Assembly: GCA_000231825.2 (NCBI GenBank)
Contig: JH720319.1
Location: 496,001-560,000 of the forward strand
Source: Tetrahymena elliotti 4EA
Taxonomy: Eukaryota; Ciliophora; Oligohymenophorea; Hymenostomatida; Tetrahymenidae
Length of the DNA stretch: 64,000 nt
Direction: 5' to 3'
Part shown: one piece after another, positions 37,762-51,013 of the stretch
How positions within the stretch are numbered: the first letter of the stretch is position 1
Layout: each line of letters begins with the position of its first letter
Notes under the pieces: generated by a model
Databases searched by the model: none
What the model was told of the DNA's origin: nothing
The model's input: only the letters and a program-made list of their open reading frames with translations
Program-made: the position numbers and the translations under genes

Positions 37762-40700
37762 ATGGATGGGTTTACTTTTGGAGGTGAAACTAAAGAGAAT
37801 TAATTTGAAAGAAATAAACTAACTAGCAATGCACTTTCTAAAAGAAAGCTGAGTATAAATGTCAAAAAATATTTACAAAATAATGGAAGAGTTTAAGATA
37901 ACAGCTTTAACAGTAATTCAGCATGCGATAGTGAAAGCAAGTAAATTGTTAACATTCCTAGATTGTATGAGATTACTAAGAAAATTTAAATAATGAAAAT
38001 TAGCAGATTTTTAGTAGAAAAAACAAGAGCTCGTATGCTAAAAAAAATGGATGCTCTAAAATATGAGTTTATAAATGATAAATGTTAAGATTTTTCTGAT
38101 CTTTTAAAGGGGAAGAAAAATTCATTTAGCTTTCTTTCAATAAAGTAGTAGAAGCTATTTAATTTTAAAAAGATTCATTTCTTTATAAAAATATTCTCTT
38201 CTCTACCTGTATTTAGTCCCTAAAATAGCTTCAAAATATTTTGGGATATTTGCTTTTAGCTTATGCTTCTCTATTCTTTCTTTATTATTTCTATTATTGT
38301 AAGCTTTAGTTTGAATAACAATAGCATTGAGAGAGAATAAACAGTAGAATATATTTTACTAACTAATATAATTGATATTATCATTTAATGTAGTACAAGT
38401 TTCTATAAAAGAGGAATCTTATGTAAAAAAAGAAGCAGCATTTGGAGAAAATATTATTAAGAATAGTTTTTTACTGATGCTTATTCTTTATTACCTTTAC
38501 TTATTTATAATATTATTGAAGAAAGTCTTGATGAAAATAATTTTAAGTTTATTATGCTATCTATTCTCATCAAATGGAGGTCTTTCTCAAATTTATATAA
38601 GAATATATAGTAAAGATTTTTGCTTTAATCCAATATCAGAAACATCCTCTCCTTGTTAAATCTATTTTTTAAGATCCTAATGATCGCTCATGCTTGTGCT
38701 TGTTTATGGATAATATGTGGGAGGTTATCAATTTATTATTATGATGTTTCTTGGATTTAAAATTAGAATTTATAGAATTCTACTTGGTAGAATTAATATT
38801 TGGTTGCAGTCTATTTTTGTTCAGTAACTATGGCAACAGTTGGGTATGGAGATATATCTCCATAATCTATATTGGAAAGAGGGTTTTGTATAATTATGGT
38901 ATTTTTTGCTTCAGCAGTGTTTGGGTTTGCAGTCAACACTATTTAGATAATACTTTAAGATTTTTCTAAAAATGAGAAATTTTTGGTACAAAATCTATTC
39001 ATAATCAAAAAGTACTTGCATAAGAAATAAATAAATGATAATCTATCTAAAGACATCACTGAATACTTAGAGTAATTTTATATTTATTTAAAAATAAAAC
39101 AAAACAATTTTAGTTCAATAAAATGTTGGCAATGAATAAATAATTGTTAAGTCATTTCATTAAATCAATTTAAATTTAACATACTTTTTTTATTGTTATT
39201 TTGAATTTATTAATTGCAATTTTAATTCAATAGATAAATTTTATTATGAATAATTTAATTTATATTAAGGTATTACTTGAAAGCCAATAAGTAATCAAAC
39301 TAGTAGTAAGAAGAAAATTTGATCAAATAACTTCCTGATTCACTTCGAAATGATCTTTTAATAGAATCAAATAAAATAGTACTAAGGGATTGCAAAATAT
39401 TTTAAAATTATTTCACTGAAGATGTTATAAAAGCTATCATACCAATAATTAAAGAATAGCATTATACTCCTAATGAGCAAATAGATACAGAAGGAGAAAG
39501 TAACGAAGACCAGTGTATATACTTTGTATAAGAAGGAATTATAGAAATGTATATTGATTCTACTAATTATTTTGATGAGAAGGTTGAAGTTAAAAATTCT
39601 TTCAAAACAATTAAAATATTTAAAAAAGGTGATTGTTTTGGAGAATTGCAGTTTTTTATAAATGAAAATAAAGGAATGAATTTAAGAAGTGTTAATTTCT
39701 CCACATTATTGAAAATATAAAGAAAAGAGTTTATTTAGATCTTAAAAAAATTCCCTTAAGACTATGAATAATTTTGCTATATTAAAGATTCATTGATCAT
39801 GCAATAAAATTACTAAAAACTCTTTCAAAAGTGTCCAAGCTGTTAAGATAGCAATCACTTGTTAGAAACATGCCCATACTTGCATTATTATCCAAGTAAA
39901 TATAAAATATTTGCTAAGTATAGAATCTCTTCAGATTAAATAAGGAATGGGTAGATACTTGAAAGGTCAATAAAAAGAAATCAAATAAACATAAATTTTA
40001 ATGAAGAAGTAGCCTATGAGTATCTTGAATTTAACTAGGAATATCTTCATGGTTATTCTGAAAAATATCTTTAGTATAACATCAGTAAATGTGATATGTG
40101 TATTTTATTTCATAAACATTAAGCATAGAATATTAAGCATAAGGAAACTCAAAATCAATTAGAAAAGAATTAATTAGATCCTGATGTTTATTTAAACTAA
40201 ATCCAAAATGGTATTTCATCTCAAAATAATTTACAATAACAAAATAACATCTAAAATTTTAAGAAAGTGGAAAAAGAGCCAAATTAAATAAATAATATCT
40301 CTACTGTTAGCCTAACTTAAATCAATGATGACAGTGGACTTCAGTCAAAATTTATTAAAATGAAAAGATTTTATACAAAACAGCAAAACTCAAAAAGCAT
40401 AGAAAATATTGATTAAATTGAAATTCAATCAGCTAAATATATAAAATCCTAGCCTTCATAACCTAAGCAACGATAAGTAAAAAAAAGCTTTGAGAATCTT
40501 CCTAAATCAGGCATAAATTCTATTTCTTTCTATGGTGGTTTTTATAACTAAAGTATGAATAGTAATACAATGATCCAACAAAAAAATGGAAGCTCTCATA
40601 AAATTTTAAGTATTTTACAGCCTTTGACTGAAGTTAAAAATTCATTCTATGAATAAACTCTCCCTGGAAACCTTTCACCAAGTATTTTAGCAATAAATAA

Positions 40701-41586
40701 TGGGATGTAAGAGTCTGCTAAAAAAATTAAAAATAATTTATCTTAATCACTTATCCAAGAAAAAGATAAATCTGTTGCTAATTAAAATGAATAGTAGCAT
40801 ATTCAAAGCATATTCTTTGATCCATTTTTAGGCTAATTTGAAAAAATGAAATTATTTTAGCTCTATTATCCTCTTAATAACTACAATTTTGTTATTATGT
40901 TAACACGATAAGACCCAATACAAAGAAATAAATTGAAAGCAGAACTATTAGAAATATAAAGATAGAAGCTGTGTAAAATAACTGAAAGTAAACAACTAAG
41001 AAATTTAAAATTAAGAAACTAGAGTGGTAAGTAAAACTAAATTATTAAAAAACTTTTAGACAAAATTGTTGACAAAGGAAAGACTAATACATTTTAAAGT
41101 TTTGAGGAATAACATTCCTTATAAATTTTAAGTAACTAAAATGTATTGATTAGAAAGAATAGAGATAGCTTAATTCGTACTGGTTCAAATAAGTCAATAT
41201 AAAAAGATAATAACATAGATAGTAACAATAACACTAATTATAAAAGAAGACATTCACTATTTTACAAATAAACATCATAATAAAATGAAGACGATCAAAT
41301 ATAAACCTCCTAAAATAAAATAAATCAAAATGAATAAATTTCTCAATAATAAGTGACATATGATTAATCTTCTGAATAGAAAATAAACACAAATTTTAAA
41401 GTAAAAAATAAAGAAGAATAAAAAAATACTCAATTCTGTGAAATTAATTAAGCTATTTCACAAAACACATTAAATAGCTCACTTCAACAAGAGTAATCTG
41501 CTATGAGTTTCAATTGTTTAAGAAACACTAAATTTGGTGTTTTCTAATATAATCAAAATGATAATAGTATTTTCTTTAAAGATTGA
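37762..41586 (+). CDS. Potassium channel with CNBD-like domain and CCHC zinc knuckle, copy II
   Basis: Two exons, 37762-39071 and 39270-41586 (198-nt intron, phase 2, at the same ITEYLE codon as the other copies), give 1208 residues. N-terminal motif ARMLKKM ... NDKCQDFSD, six membrane segments, S2-S3 loop CSTSFYKRG, filter ATVGYGD (GYGD at 361-364), S6 FASAVFGFAVN. The CNBD-like core KGDCFGELQFF is present, but the phosphate-contact position that is Arg in copy I is Lys here (NKGMNLRS), so cyclic-nucleotide binding is doubtful. The CCHC knuckle (39832-39873), SKCDMC motif, Asn/Gln-rich tail and C-terminal block (FDPFLGQFEK ... YYPLNNY) follow. No frameshift is present: the whole channel core reads in one frame when TAA and TAG are Gln. 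Confidence 0.88.
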
Positions 41587-42281
41587 CATAAATTAATTAA
41601 TTAAAAACTTCATACATACCTTATTAAAACATTTATTTCATTTTAATTATTTCATGTAATTTTATTTTATTGTTTTCAATTAAAATTTTCTAAATGAAAG
41701 TAGTCTGACAATCGCAGTGACCTAAGCCATAAAATTTGAGTGCAATTAAATAAACTCATCATCTTCTCTTTTAAAAATTATTTTTGAAAATTCATTAAAT
41801 TAATTTCTCATAGTTAATAGAAAATATTTGAGTGGTTAAAAATGGAAAAGGTTGTGATTATTAAAAAGCAAATTTAATCTAAATAATAAAGATATTCTCC
41901 TAATCATCTCAATAATTATTTTACTTTATTTATTTATTTTTCCCAACTAAGTTATTTTATACTTTTAAAGAAAATAATTAATTTTCATTAAGAAATATTT
42001 ACTATGATTCCTCACTATGATTAGCTCCAACATCTCTTATAGAATTTTAGACTCAATAAATCACCAAATAAAATTTTTTTTGGAGCTAATTAAAATCGGT
42101 ATTAGAATCATAGTACTTAAAAATCAAAAAAAAATTAAAGATGATTAATGAATTGGCTATTTTTTTAAAAAATATTGATATTATTTATAGGAATTGATGA
42201 TTATAATTTTTCAAAACACAATATTAAGAGTTAATAAACTTTAAGTTAGCAAATTAAATTAAAAGAATAAAACATAAAGCA
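41587..42281. other. Intergenic spacer with an inverted repeat and a GC-richer island
   Basis: Spacer between channel copies II and III. It contains an island of distinctly higher GC around 41700-41765 that I could not assign to an RNA class, and the inverted repeat at 42001-42114. No reading frame of interest was seen. Confidence 0.5.
42001..42114. repeat. Nested inverted repeat, potential long hairpin
   Basis: Two perfect 10-bp arm pairs nest in the right order: ACTATGATTC (42001-42010) with GAATCATAGT (42105-42114), and ATTAGCTCCA (42020-42029) with TGGAGCTAAT (42081-42090). The loop between is about 50 nt and AT-rich. It could be a structured RNA, a regulatory hairpin, or the ends of a small degenerate element; no target-site duplication was noticed. 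Confidence 0.6.
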
Positions 42282-45200
42282 ATGTCAATTTCATAATCAA
42301 AAGAAGAAAGCTTTATTTTCTCAGATAGTAAGCAACAAATAGAAAAATAATTTAGCCAGAGAAAAAGCATTTAACTTACTACCAATAACAACCTGCTTAA
42401 GTCTAAAGAAAAAATAGAAACAGAAAGGATTGAAAACAACTCTTGTTTGAATGTATAGAGTCCATACATCAGCGATTACTTAAAAAGAACGATTGAAAAT
42501 GATGAAAATACTTACAGTATAAATAAGTCCGAAAATGGCATATTAATTAAGTTATATGAAATAATGAGAAGAATCAAAATTAAAATCCTAATAAGGCATC
42601 TGGTCGATAGAATTCCTTCGCGTATGCATAAAAAACTATCTCCATACTAATTCTATTTAATCAATGATAAAAGTTAAGACTTTCAAGATTAATAAAATAG
42701 AACTAAAATTTTTTTTTCTAAGCTAGCATCAAAAAAGATTGTTTTTAACTTTTTGAATATCTTTCAAAAGTGCATTAGCATCATACCTATTCTTAGTCCA
42801 TCTAGTAAATATAAGCTTATCTGGGATACTGTTGTATCATTCTCTTTAATTTAAGCTTTCTTTTTTATTCCTATACTAGTTTCTTTTGGCATTAACGAAT
42901 CTGGATTATTTTATAACTAATTTCTACAATTTCTAATAATAGTAGGAGTATTTGATATTGTTATTACTTGCAACACAGGCTTTTACAAAAAAGGTGTTTT
43001 GTGCAAAAAGCGAAATAAAATTGTTAGAAAATATTGGTAAGAGAATTTTTTAAATGATTTGTTGTTTCTACTACCAATTTTATTGTACAATTTTTATTTT
43101 TCTAAATTACATAATTACTATTACTATTAATTTATTCTACTTTCATTTTTTTTAAAATGGAAGAAGCTATCTAAATTATATTAGAGTATTGAAAACAAGT
43201 ATATATTAAAACCAAATGTAAGAAATATATTCTCTCTCATGAATTTGTTTTTCACTGTCTTACTTATAGCACATACATACGCCTGTGTTTGGATCATAGT
43301 TGGAAGACTTTCATATTCATTTTTTGACAACAATAACTGGATGTCTGCTGAAAAATTAATAGATTCTACTTGGGCTGAAAAGTATCTGTATGCTTTTTAT
43401 TATTGCACAGTTACTATGTCTACAGTTGGATATGGAGACATAGTTCCCTAATCTCCATTAGAAAGAATAGTCTGCTCAGTGATGATTGTAACTTCAGCAG
43501 GAATTTTTGGATTTTCAGTGAATACAATATCAGGAATTTTAAAAGATCTCACTAAAAATGAAAGAAACATTATGGATAAAATGTATGTAATTAAAAAATA
43601 TTTGCTCAAAAAATCAATAAGCATAAATCTTTCCAATGACATCACTGAGTACTTAGAGTAAAATATTTATAAATTAATTAATTCTTAAAATAGTTGAATT
43701 TAAGTAAAAAAATCTAACTAAATCATTAATATCCATGGAAAAGAAACTAAATTATTCATATACTTTCATCTAAAAAAAACAAGAAAAAAATACTACTATT
43801 AATTAAAGATATTAATGAAAGTACTTAAAGTAAAATATTTTTTCATTAATTAACTCTTAAAATTGATGAAAGTAAATTGTTAATTTCTTTTCAAAAAACA
43901 AAGTTATAATTTCATCTAAAAAGAAAATAGTAATCAAAAATAATATTAATTGAAAATACCAGTATCAGTGAGAGTAAAATATATTAAACATTAATTAATT
44001 AATTCTTAAAATTGAATTTCAGTATAAATAATTTAAATAAATCATTTTTTGCTTTAAAAAACAAAGTTATTTGAATAATTTCAACTATTATAAGACATAA
44101 TAAAAGTAGTATTAATTAAAGTACTTATTAAAAAAAGATTAATTATAGAAATCATTAATTGCTATTTAAAAGAAACAAAATATTCTTATAATTTTATTAA
44201 ATAAGAAAATAGATAAAAAAAAGTATTACTAATTAAGAATATAAGTAAAAGATAACAAATAATAAAATTGAAAGAGATTTTTACTAATAACTTGTTCTGC
44301 AAAGTCTAATTTTTGAATTTAATAAATAAAATTTTGGATTTCAATATTTCAGATTTTAGATTTTAAAAATAAATTTATTTAAATCCAAATTTAATTAGAT
44401 ATTATTGGAGATAAAATGAGGAATATAATTAAGAAGAGGAAGAAAAAATGGTTAAATAGCTCTCTGATTAACTAAGAAATGATTTGCTATTAGAATCTAA
44501 TAAAATAATATTAAAGGATTGCTTATTTTTTCAAAATAATTTCAGTGAAGAATTGATAAGATCTATGGTTTCTATAATACAGGAGAAGAATTATACTCCC
44601 GAAGAAATAATTTATGAAAAAGGAGATGAAAATTAGAATAGAGCTATTTACTTTGTTTAGGAGGGGATTGTGGAGATATTTATGGAAACAACTAATAGTA
44701 ATTAACAAAAATAAAGTAATTAATGTAAATCGTTAAAAAGATTAAAGAAAGGAGACTGCTTTGGAGAATTAGAATTTTTCACAGATGTTGATAGATAGTA
44801 AAATATTAGGAGTCTCAATTTTACAAAAGTTTTAAAAATTGATAGAAATGACTTTATGAACATCATTAAGAATTATCCTTAAGATTATGAATAATTCTGT
44901 TATATTAAAGATAAAATCATAAATTAATAAGACTTTTAAAAGATTCATTCACAGTGCTACAGTTGCACCAGTTAAAACCATTTATTAGATTAATGTCCTT
45001 TTGTAAATTTTATACCAAATAAACCTAAAGTTATTCTTTCAAATAACAGATCTCATCCATAGCTCGACAGGAGCCAATATGATAGAAGAAAAAGAAAATC
45101 TTACTAAAACCAAGATGAAAAAGTTCTAATATTAGATTCCTTCCATGAGGCAAATGAAGAATTTTTAGAAGAGTATGAAATTAACTTTTTGACATATTAG

Positions 45201-45300
45201 ATAAGTAAATGTGATATTTGTCAAAATTTGGAATTGCCATAAAACCATGAATAAATATCTACAACTGATCTTATGAGTTAAATATAATTTATTAGTAGTA

Positions 45301-45333
<33 letters not shown>

Positions 45334-46808
45334 GCAGCGCTAAAAATAATACTATTTTATCAAAGTACTCAAATATGCATGTTTTGAACCCAAGTGGTGG
45401 TAATATCCCTAAAAAGAGATCAAATTCTAATCTAAGTAGTGAAGATTAATAGTTTAATTAAAAATTAAATCAACACAAAAGAGCATTTTTGCAAAGCAAT
45501 TTTGTAGCTATAAACTCTATTGCTCCTGATGATTTTGAAATGCTAGATACATCATCTCCAATAAAAATTGTTAGAAACTTCAAATAAAATATAAAATTAA
45601 ATAGAATTAAGACTATTGATTCTAAATTGAGTAAATCTTAAAGTCCTTATCATAGAGGAGGTTGTAGCAGTAATGAAGATAATTTACTGCATTAATAATA
45701 AAATACTGATATGCTTGATTATTCTCCTAAAAATCTTTACAATGAAAAATAGAGTTTAACATACAGCTAGCAAAGCATAAATCCTTAATATAGCAACAAT
45801 AATTTGATAAGATAGAGTACATTAGAAAATAAGCCATCTAAATAAAACATGACAACTTCTATATTAGAAAGTATTCAAGAACAATCTCTCAACAATAGCT
45901 CTATAATTCCAGTTAAATATTAAAAGGCTAATAATAACTAACAAAAAAATCATAAATAGATCATATTTTTTGATCCCTTTTAAGGTTTATTTGAAAAAAT
46001 GAATAGCTTTCTGTTTTATTACCCCTTAAATAACTATCAATTTGTATTATAATAAACTCAGATGGATTAATACTAAAAGAAAAAAATGAAAAATAAACTT
46101 CTTTAATAATAAAAAGCTGCACTTTCAAAACTCGTTTTAAAGAAATAATTAAGGAAAGTAAGCCAAGCTACTAGCAGCAAATAAGGTCTGTCAAGAAAAT
46201 AAACTAAAAAAAAAGATGAAAAGAATGGAGATTGTAAAGATCTCAAAGCTTCTAGATTTAGTCATACCTTTGCCAACACATTTGCTTTCTAAAATTCACC
46301 TTTTTCTGAGATTAAAAAGCATCTTTAGAGAGACTCTATTTATAATACAGAAGAAAAATAAAGTTCAATTAATTAAAAGTAAGATGAAAAAAATGTTTCT
46401 GATTTTATCATATCTTCATAAAGAATCAATCCTTAACACTAAGTTACAGATTCTAAGAATTTAAATTTGTCTAATATAAATATTAATATGAAAGAAAATA
46501 GCAGTAATGCTTGGTCTTTTTAAAACCTAAACTAGTGTCTTAATAAAACTAATAAGTAATCACATTTCGGAGATGATTATTTTGAGTAGGATACCCAATA
46601 AAAAACACAAAGTTATCAAAAATCTAAGACTGATTAGTAAGTTTACAACTAAAATGGCTACAGTTTAGACTTAGACTAAAATTAAGAAGAGCAAAAAAAA
46701 ATAGATTTCAGTCCTCCAAGAAAGGAGAATAAAGCAAAACTCCATAACTTTTTAGATTTAACAAATAATATAAATGGATATTTTTAAGATTAAATTCTTA
46801 ATAAATGA
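42282..46808 (+). CDS. Potassium channel with CNBD-like domain and CCHC zinc knuckle, copy III
   Basis: Two exons, 42282-43657 and 44399-46808, give 1261 residues; the intron is unusually long (741 nt) and internally repetitive. N-terminal motif SRMHKKL ... NDKSQDF, six membrane segments with CNTGFYKKG after S2, filter STVGYGD (GYGD 383-386) and S6 SAGIFGFSVN. C-linker DITEYLEYYW. The CNBD-like core KGDCFGELEFF has the phosphate-contact Arg kept (DRQQNIRS). CCHC knuckle at 44955-44996, then SKCDIC, a run of ten Asn (45303-45332), an Asn/Gln/Ser-rich tail and the conserved block FDPFQGLFEK ... YYPLNNY (about 45964-46053). The following helix is Lys-rich (KKKMKNKLL). Likely K+ channel; cyclic-nucleotide control is possible here. 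Confidence 0.88.
43658..44398 (+). repeat. Enlarged intron made of degenerate tandem repeats
   Basis: The intron of channel copy III is 741 nt, against 115-249 nt in its four paralogs. It consists of about four diverged units of roughly 145-170 bp. Each unit starts with an AGTAAAATAT word like the real donor (donors at 43658; look-alikes at 43830 and 43974), followed by TTAATTAA and CTTAAAATTGA words and a poly-A-rich end. Duplication of the donor region explains both the growth and the extra pseudo-donors. Confidence 0.65.
45303..45332 (+). repeat. AAT trinucleotide microsatellite coding ten Asn
   Basis: Ten perfect AAT codons within the tail of channel copy III, flanked by AGT/AGC serine codons. 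Pure codon repetition suggests recent slippage and likely length polymorphism. Confidence 0.9.
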
Positions 46809-47173
46809 AAATAAATATCTTTTTATTGAAACTAGCTATACTAATTTGCTTTTATATTCTTCAATTCACCAAAATTTAATATTTTAAGCTATTGATTTAT
46901 AAAATGTAAAAAAATAATTAATTTTTACATTCATATAAAAAAAAAATTTAGGGTTTGGTGCATACATACTTAAAAACTCTTAATAAAGATATTATATATA
47001 TTAATTTATGCTATTTTAAATCAATTAATTGAGGATTATCAATTTTTTTTTGATTAAATTTTACAATTTATTCTTCAGCCAATATTTTTAAATTAATAAG
47101 ACTAAAAAGACTTTAAAAAAATAAAAATTGTGAATAAATTAACTACTTTGTTTTAGAGAGTCGAATATAAAAA
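46809..47173. other. Short intergenic spacer
   Basis: The shortest gap in the channel array. AT-rich, with no recognised elements beyond the implied terminator of copy III and promoter of copy IV. Confidence 0.55.
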
Positions 47174-50100
47174 ATGGTAAATAAATAAAATAAAATTTAA
47201 CAAATTTAAGACTAAAATGAGACTTAATAAATAAAAGACTCACCTGAAATTTATGATCAGAAGATTATTTAAAATTTTTAAAAAGCTTAATATGAAAATG
47301 AAGATGGGAAATTTGATCTGTTTCGAATTAATTAAAGTTAGTTTAGGCAGACTGAAGCAGAAAAAACTTAAAATATGGAAGGTGGCTATCAAAGTGTGTG
47401 TCTTGAGCAAGAATAAAATATTAATTAATTTAGATTTATGGATATAATCAAAAGAATCAAATTGAAGATGATTGCATCAAAATTGATCAATTCTACTAGA
47501 TCAAGAATGCTTAAGAATATGTCTAGCTCTCAATTTTAGTTTTTAAATGATAAAAGCTAAGATTTTTCTGACACAAAAAATGGATAAATATCATCTACGA
47601 TTAGAATATTTAGCAAAAGAATATTTTATTGTAAAATTTTTAAATAAGCCTTTCAATTTATTGATAAATTACCTGTTATTAATCCTGCTAGTCTTACCAA
47701 AAAAATTTGGGATACTTTGATTGCAATAGTTCTACTATTCTCCTTCTTTATTATTCCTATTAAGGTGAGCCTAGGGTTAGATGAACATATTGTTTTGTTA
47801 AATAGCTCAATTGAAGTTATCTTAGTTTGCAATGTTCTTGATGTTTTTATTTAAGCTAATACTGGTTTCTATGAACATGGAATCCTTTGTAAAGATAGAA
47901 AACAAATAAGAAAAAAATATTATTAATCTTAATATACAGTTGATTTGATTTCTATACTACCTTTGGTTACGTATAGAATTTTATAATTAAATTTAAAATA
48001 ATAAATTCAATACTATCAGTTTATTACTCTCTCTATATTTATCAGATGGAAAAGTTAAATTAAGGTTTATAAAAATCTATAATAAAGTTATATCCTACAG
48101 CAAAAAGTAAGAGATTTTCTAAGTTTACTAGACCTTTTCCTTAAAGTTTTATTTATTGCTCACATTTGTGCCTGTATATGGATTTTTACATCAAGATTAT
48201 CAGAATTTATTTATGGAAATAGCTGGATTTAAAAAAATTAGCTCTTAAATAAATCATGGGAGAATCAGTATCTTGATTCATTTTATTTCAGTACAGTTAC
48301 AATGTCTACAGTAGGATATGGAGATATAGTACCAGTTACTAATATAGAAATACTTGTTTGTATTTTGATGGTGCTGTTTGCAAGTGGTGTTTTTGGGTTT
48401 TCCATTACAACAATCAATGGAATCCTTGAATCATTTTATAAAGAAGAAAATTAAATTCTATAAAAATTGTTTATCATTAAAAATTATTTACAGAAAAAAT
48501 CTATTAGTGGTAGATTATAAAGAGACATCACAGAATATCTAGAGTAAATGATTTTATTTTATTTTTGTAATATTAGCTATCAAACATCTTAATAAAAACT
48601 TCTATTTTTATACTATTTTAATTTAATACGGGAAGCAAGATCACACTTTAGTTTCATATATTTTAAATAGGAAAATTTTTATTTTATTATATTTGATCCT
48701 TTCATAAAAGTTTTTTAATAAGACACCCCACTTAAGTTTTGATAAAATTTTAACTTTGATTGAATAAAAAATATTGTTTTTATTATTTACAGATATGTTT
48801 GGAGATAAGAATAATAAAATTATTCTGAAGAAGAAAATAGTATGATAAAAATGCTTCCTAATTATTTAAAAAATTAACTGTATGAAGAATCTAACAAAAT
48901 TTTATTGAAGGAAAGTCCTATTTTGTAAAACAATTTTAGTGAAGATTTACTAAAAGCTATTCTACCTATAATCAAAGAAAGAAGTTTTACACCTAATGAA
49001 TTAATTTTACAATAAAATGAAGAGAGTTTAGATACATTTTTATATTTTATACAACAGGGACAAGCTGAGAATTTTATATAGCTTAAAGAAAATGAAAAGA
49101 ATGATTAATATTTGAAGAAAAATAGTTAAAAGTTATTAAAAACATTTAATAAAGGAGATTATTTTGGAGAGATAGAGTTTTTTACAGGGAGAATACCTGA
49201 AATAAATGTAAAGAGTATCAATTTTACTACATTATTAGTCTTAAGCAGGAAGGATTTCTTAGAAATATTATAGAAATTCCCTTAAGATTAAGAATAGTAT
49301 TGTCTAATTAGAGACAAAATTATTTTTGGTAGTGATTATTCAAAAATATTTCATAAATGTTTTAGTTGTAAAAGTTAAAAACATACAGTATTTTAATGCC
49401 CATATATTCATTTCACTTATGATATTAACAAAATAATAGCTTTTCAAAATAAAACTGAAAAGGGTGATAAACCAAATAAGGATTAAAAAACACCTTTGAG
49501 AAGTGAGTTTAAATGTAAATATAAAAAATTGGATTTGTAAGAAATAACAGAGTAATATTAGGATGAGAATGAAGAATCTATAGATTTTTATATCTAGTAA
49601 CATTTAAATTATTCAATAAGTTATTGTGATGTATGTCCTCATGTTAAAAAAGGGTTTGATAAAAAAAGTTAATAAATACAATTTAAGGATTATTAACCTT
49701 AATAGTCTTAAAATACTCTCAATGATTAGATAGACAGTTAAAACTCTCATCATCTCCATGAAACAAAGAAAAATTAGTCATAATTTTACATACCACATAG
49801 TAATTTAATAAATTAAGAAGATCACATGAGAGATAAGAAAAAGCAATAAAATTCATATAGAGAAATTATTGAGCAAGAGAATGTAAATAAACCATAAAAA
49901 ACCCAATAAAAATAGAAAAATCCAATTTTTCATGAAAGTGAACTTAATTTTAAACGTTAGGATAGTAATTTAATGAATTAATAATAGAATAGCTCTCTAA
50001 AATTGATAAGCTTACAAAATGTAACAAACCAGCAGTAATCTCTTGGTACAGATATTGAATTTTAAGTAGATTAGTATTTTAGTCGTTCAAATAATCAAAT

Positions 50101-51013
50101 AAATTTTAGTAATTAATAAAATTCTAATATTTAATAAGGATAACAAAATTTTGTTAGATCTAAAAGATATTCACACAAAAGTAACTTTCACATTTAAGAT
50201 AATTCACACACTTAAATATAGAATTTAGATATATTTTAAGGTAGTTTTGAAAAATTAAAGTGCTTTAACTTCTATTTTCCTTTAAGCAATTATGATTTGG
50301 TCATAAAATAAATTTATTTGAGTACAGAATAAAAGAAAATTATGCAATTAAGAATGCTAGAAAAGCAAAAATAGAAAATTTATTAATTGCTTAGCAAAAG
50401 AAAAAAATCAATTAATTTAAATGTGAACTATCCTGAATCAATTAAAAGTAGAAGTAACTCCAAATATTAAGATACTATTAGGACTCGTAGGAGTGTTATG
50501 AATACTATTATTTATAATTAAAATACAAGTTTATAGCAAAGCTAATTTATTAAGTCTCCTTTGTCTTTACATAATAAACAATCAAAGAATAACTTAGGTT
50601 CTTAAATATTTAATTAATCTAATGATTTGCTTGAGGAATACTCAGATTCAAAATTAAAACTTTAAAATTTTAAAATGGTTAATGATAGTTAATTCCTTAT
50701 TGAAGTAGCCAATACTTAGGACATAAGCAAACAATTTTTCTAAAAACCTAAAATACCATCGATTAAATGGAAGATGGATAATTAAAATCATGAAATTTCT
50801 TCAAACTATGATTAAAATATCCTTGATAAGTAACTTGAAACTTAATAAAATGACATTCAATCAAAATAAAAAATCTAATTTTAAAGAAGGGATGAAGAAA
50901 TAATTTCTAGTTCTCCTATGATTGAAAGTAAAATAAAAAAATTTAACTTTTCTTAAATACCTTCGATTGATGTTTCTAAGTATAATAATTCTAAAGAAAA
51001 CTAAGATTTCTGA
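47174..51013 (+). CDS. Potassium channel with CNBD-like domain and CCHC zinc knuckle, copy IV
   Basis: Two exons, 47174-48543 and 48793-51013 (249-nt intron, phase 2), give 1196 residues. N-terminal motif SRMLKNM ... NDKSQDFSD, six membrane segments with NTGFYEHG after S2, filter STVGYGD (GYGD 381-384), S6 FASGVFGFSIT. The S4 region IFIRWKSQIKVYK has only a few spaced basic residues. The CNBD-like core KGDYFGEIEFF has Pro where the phosphate-contact Arg should be (RIPEINVKS), so cAMP/cGMP binding is probably lost. CCHC knuckle 49358-49399, SYCDVC, Asn/Gln-rich tail, block FQGSFEKLK ... FPLSNY (about 50222-50308), and an end motif SSPMIES ... DVSKYNN shared only with copy V. IV and V are the closest pair in the array. 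Confidence 0.88.

Noticed and set aside
38372..38969. Plus-strand reading frames inside channel copy II that look like separate small genes or a frameshift
   Set aside because: Reading with TAA/TAG as Gln gives one continuous channel frame through the region, including the filter and S6. These are shadow frames.
41698..41766. tRNA or C/D snoRNA
   Set aside because: No TTC-type loop or cloverleaf stems fit, and the C-box-like word on the minus strand has no CTGA D box at a suitable distance.
42000..42120. Transposon ends
   Set aside because: No transposase-like frame between or beside the arms and no target-site duplication noticed, so only an inverted repeat is claimed.
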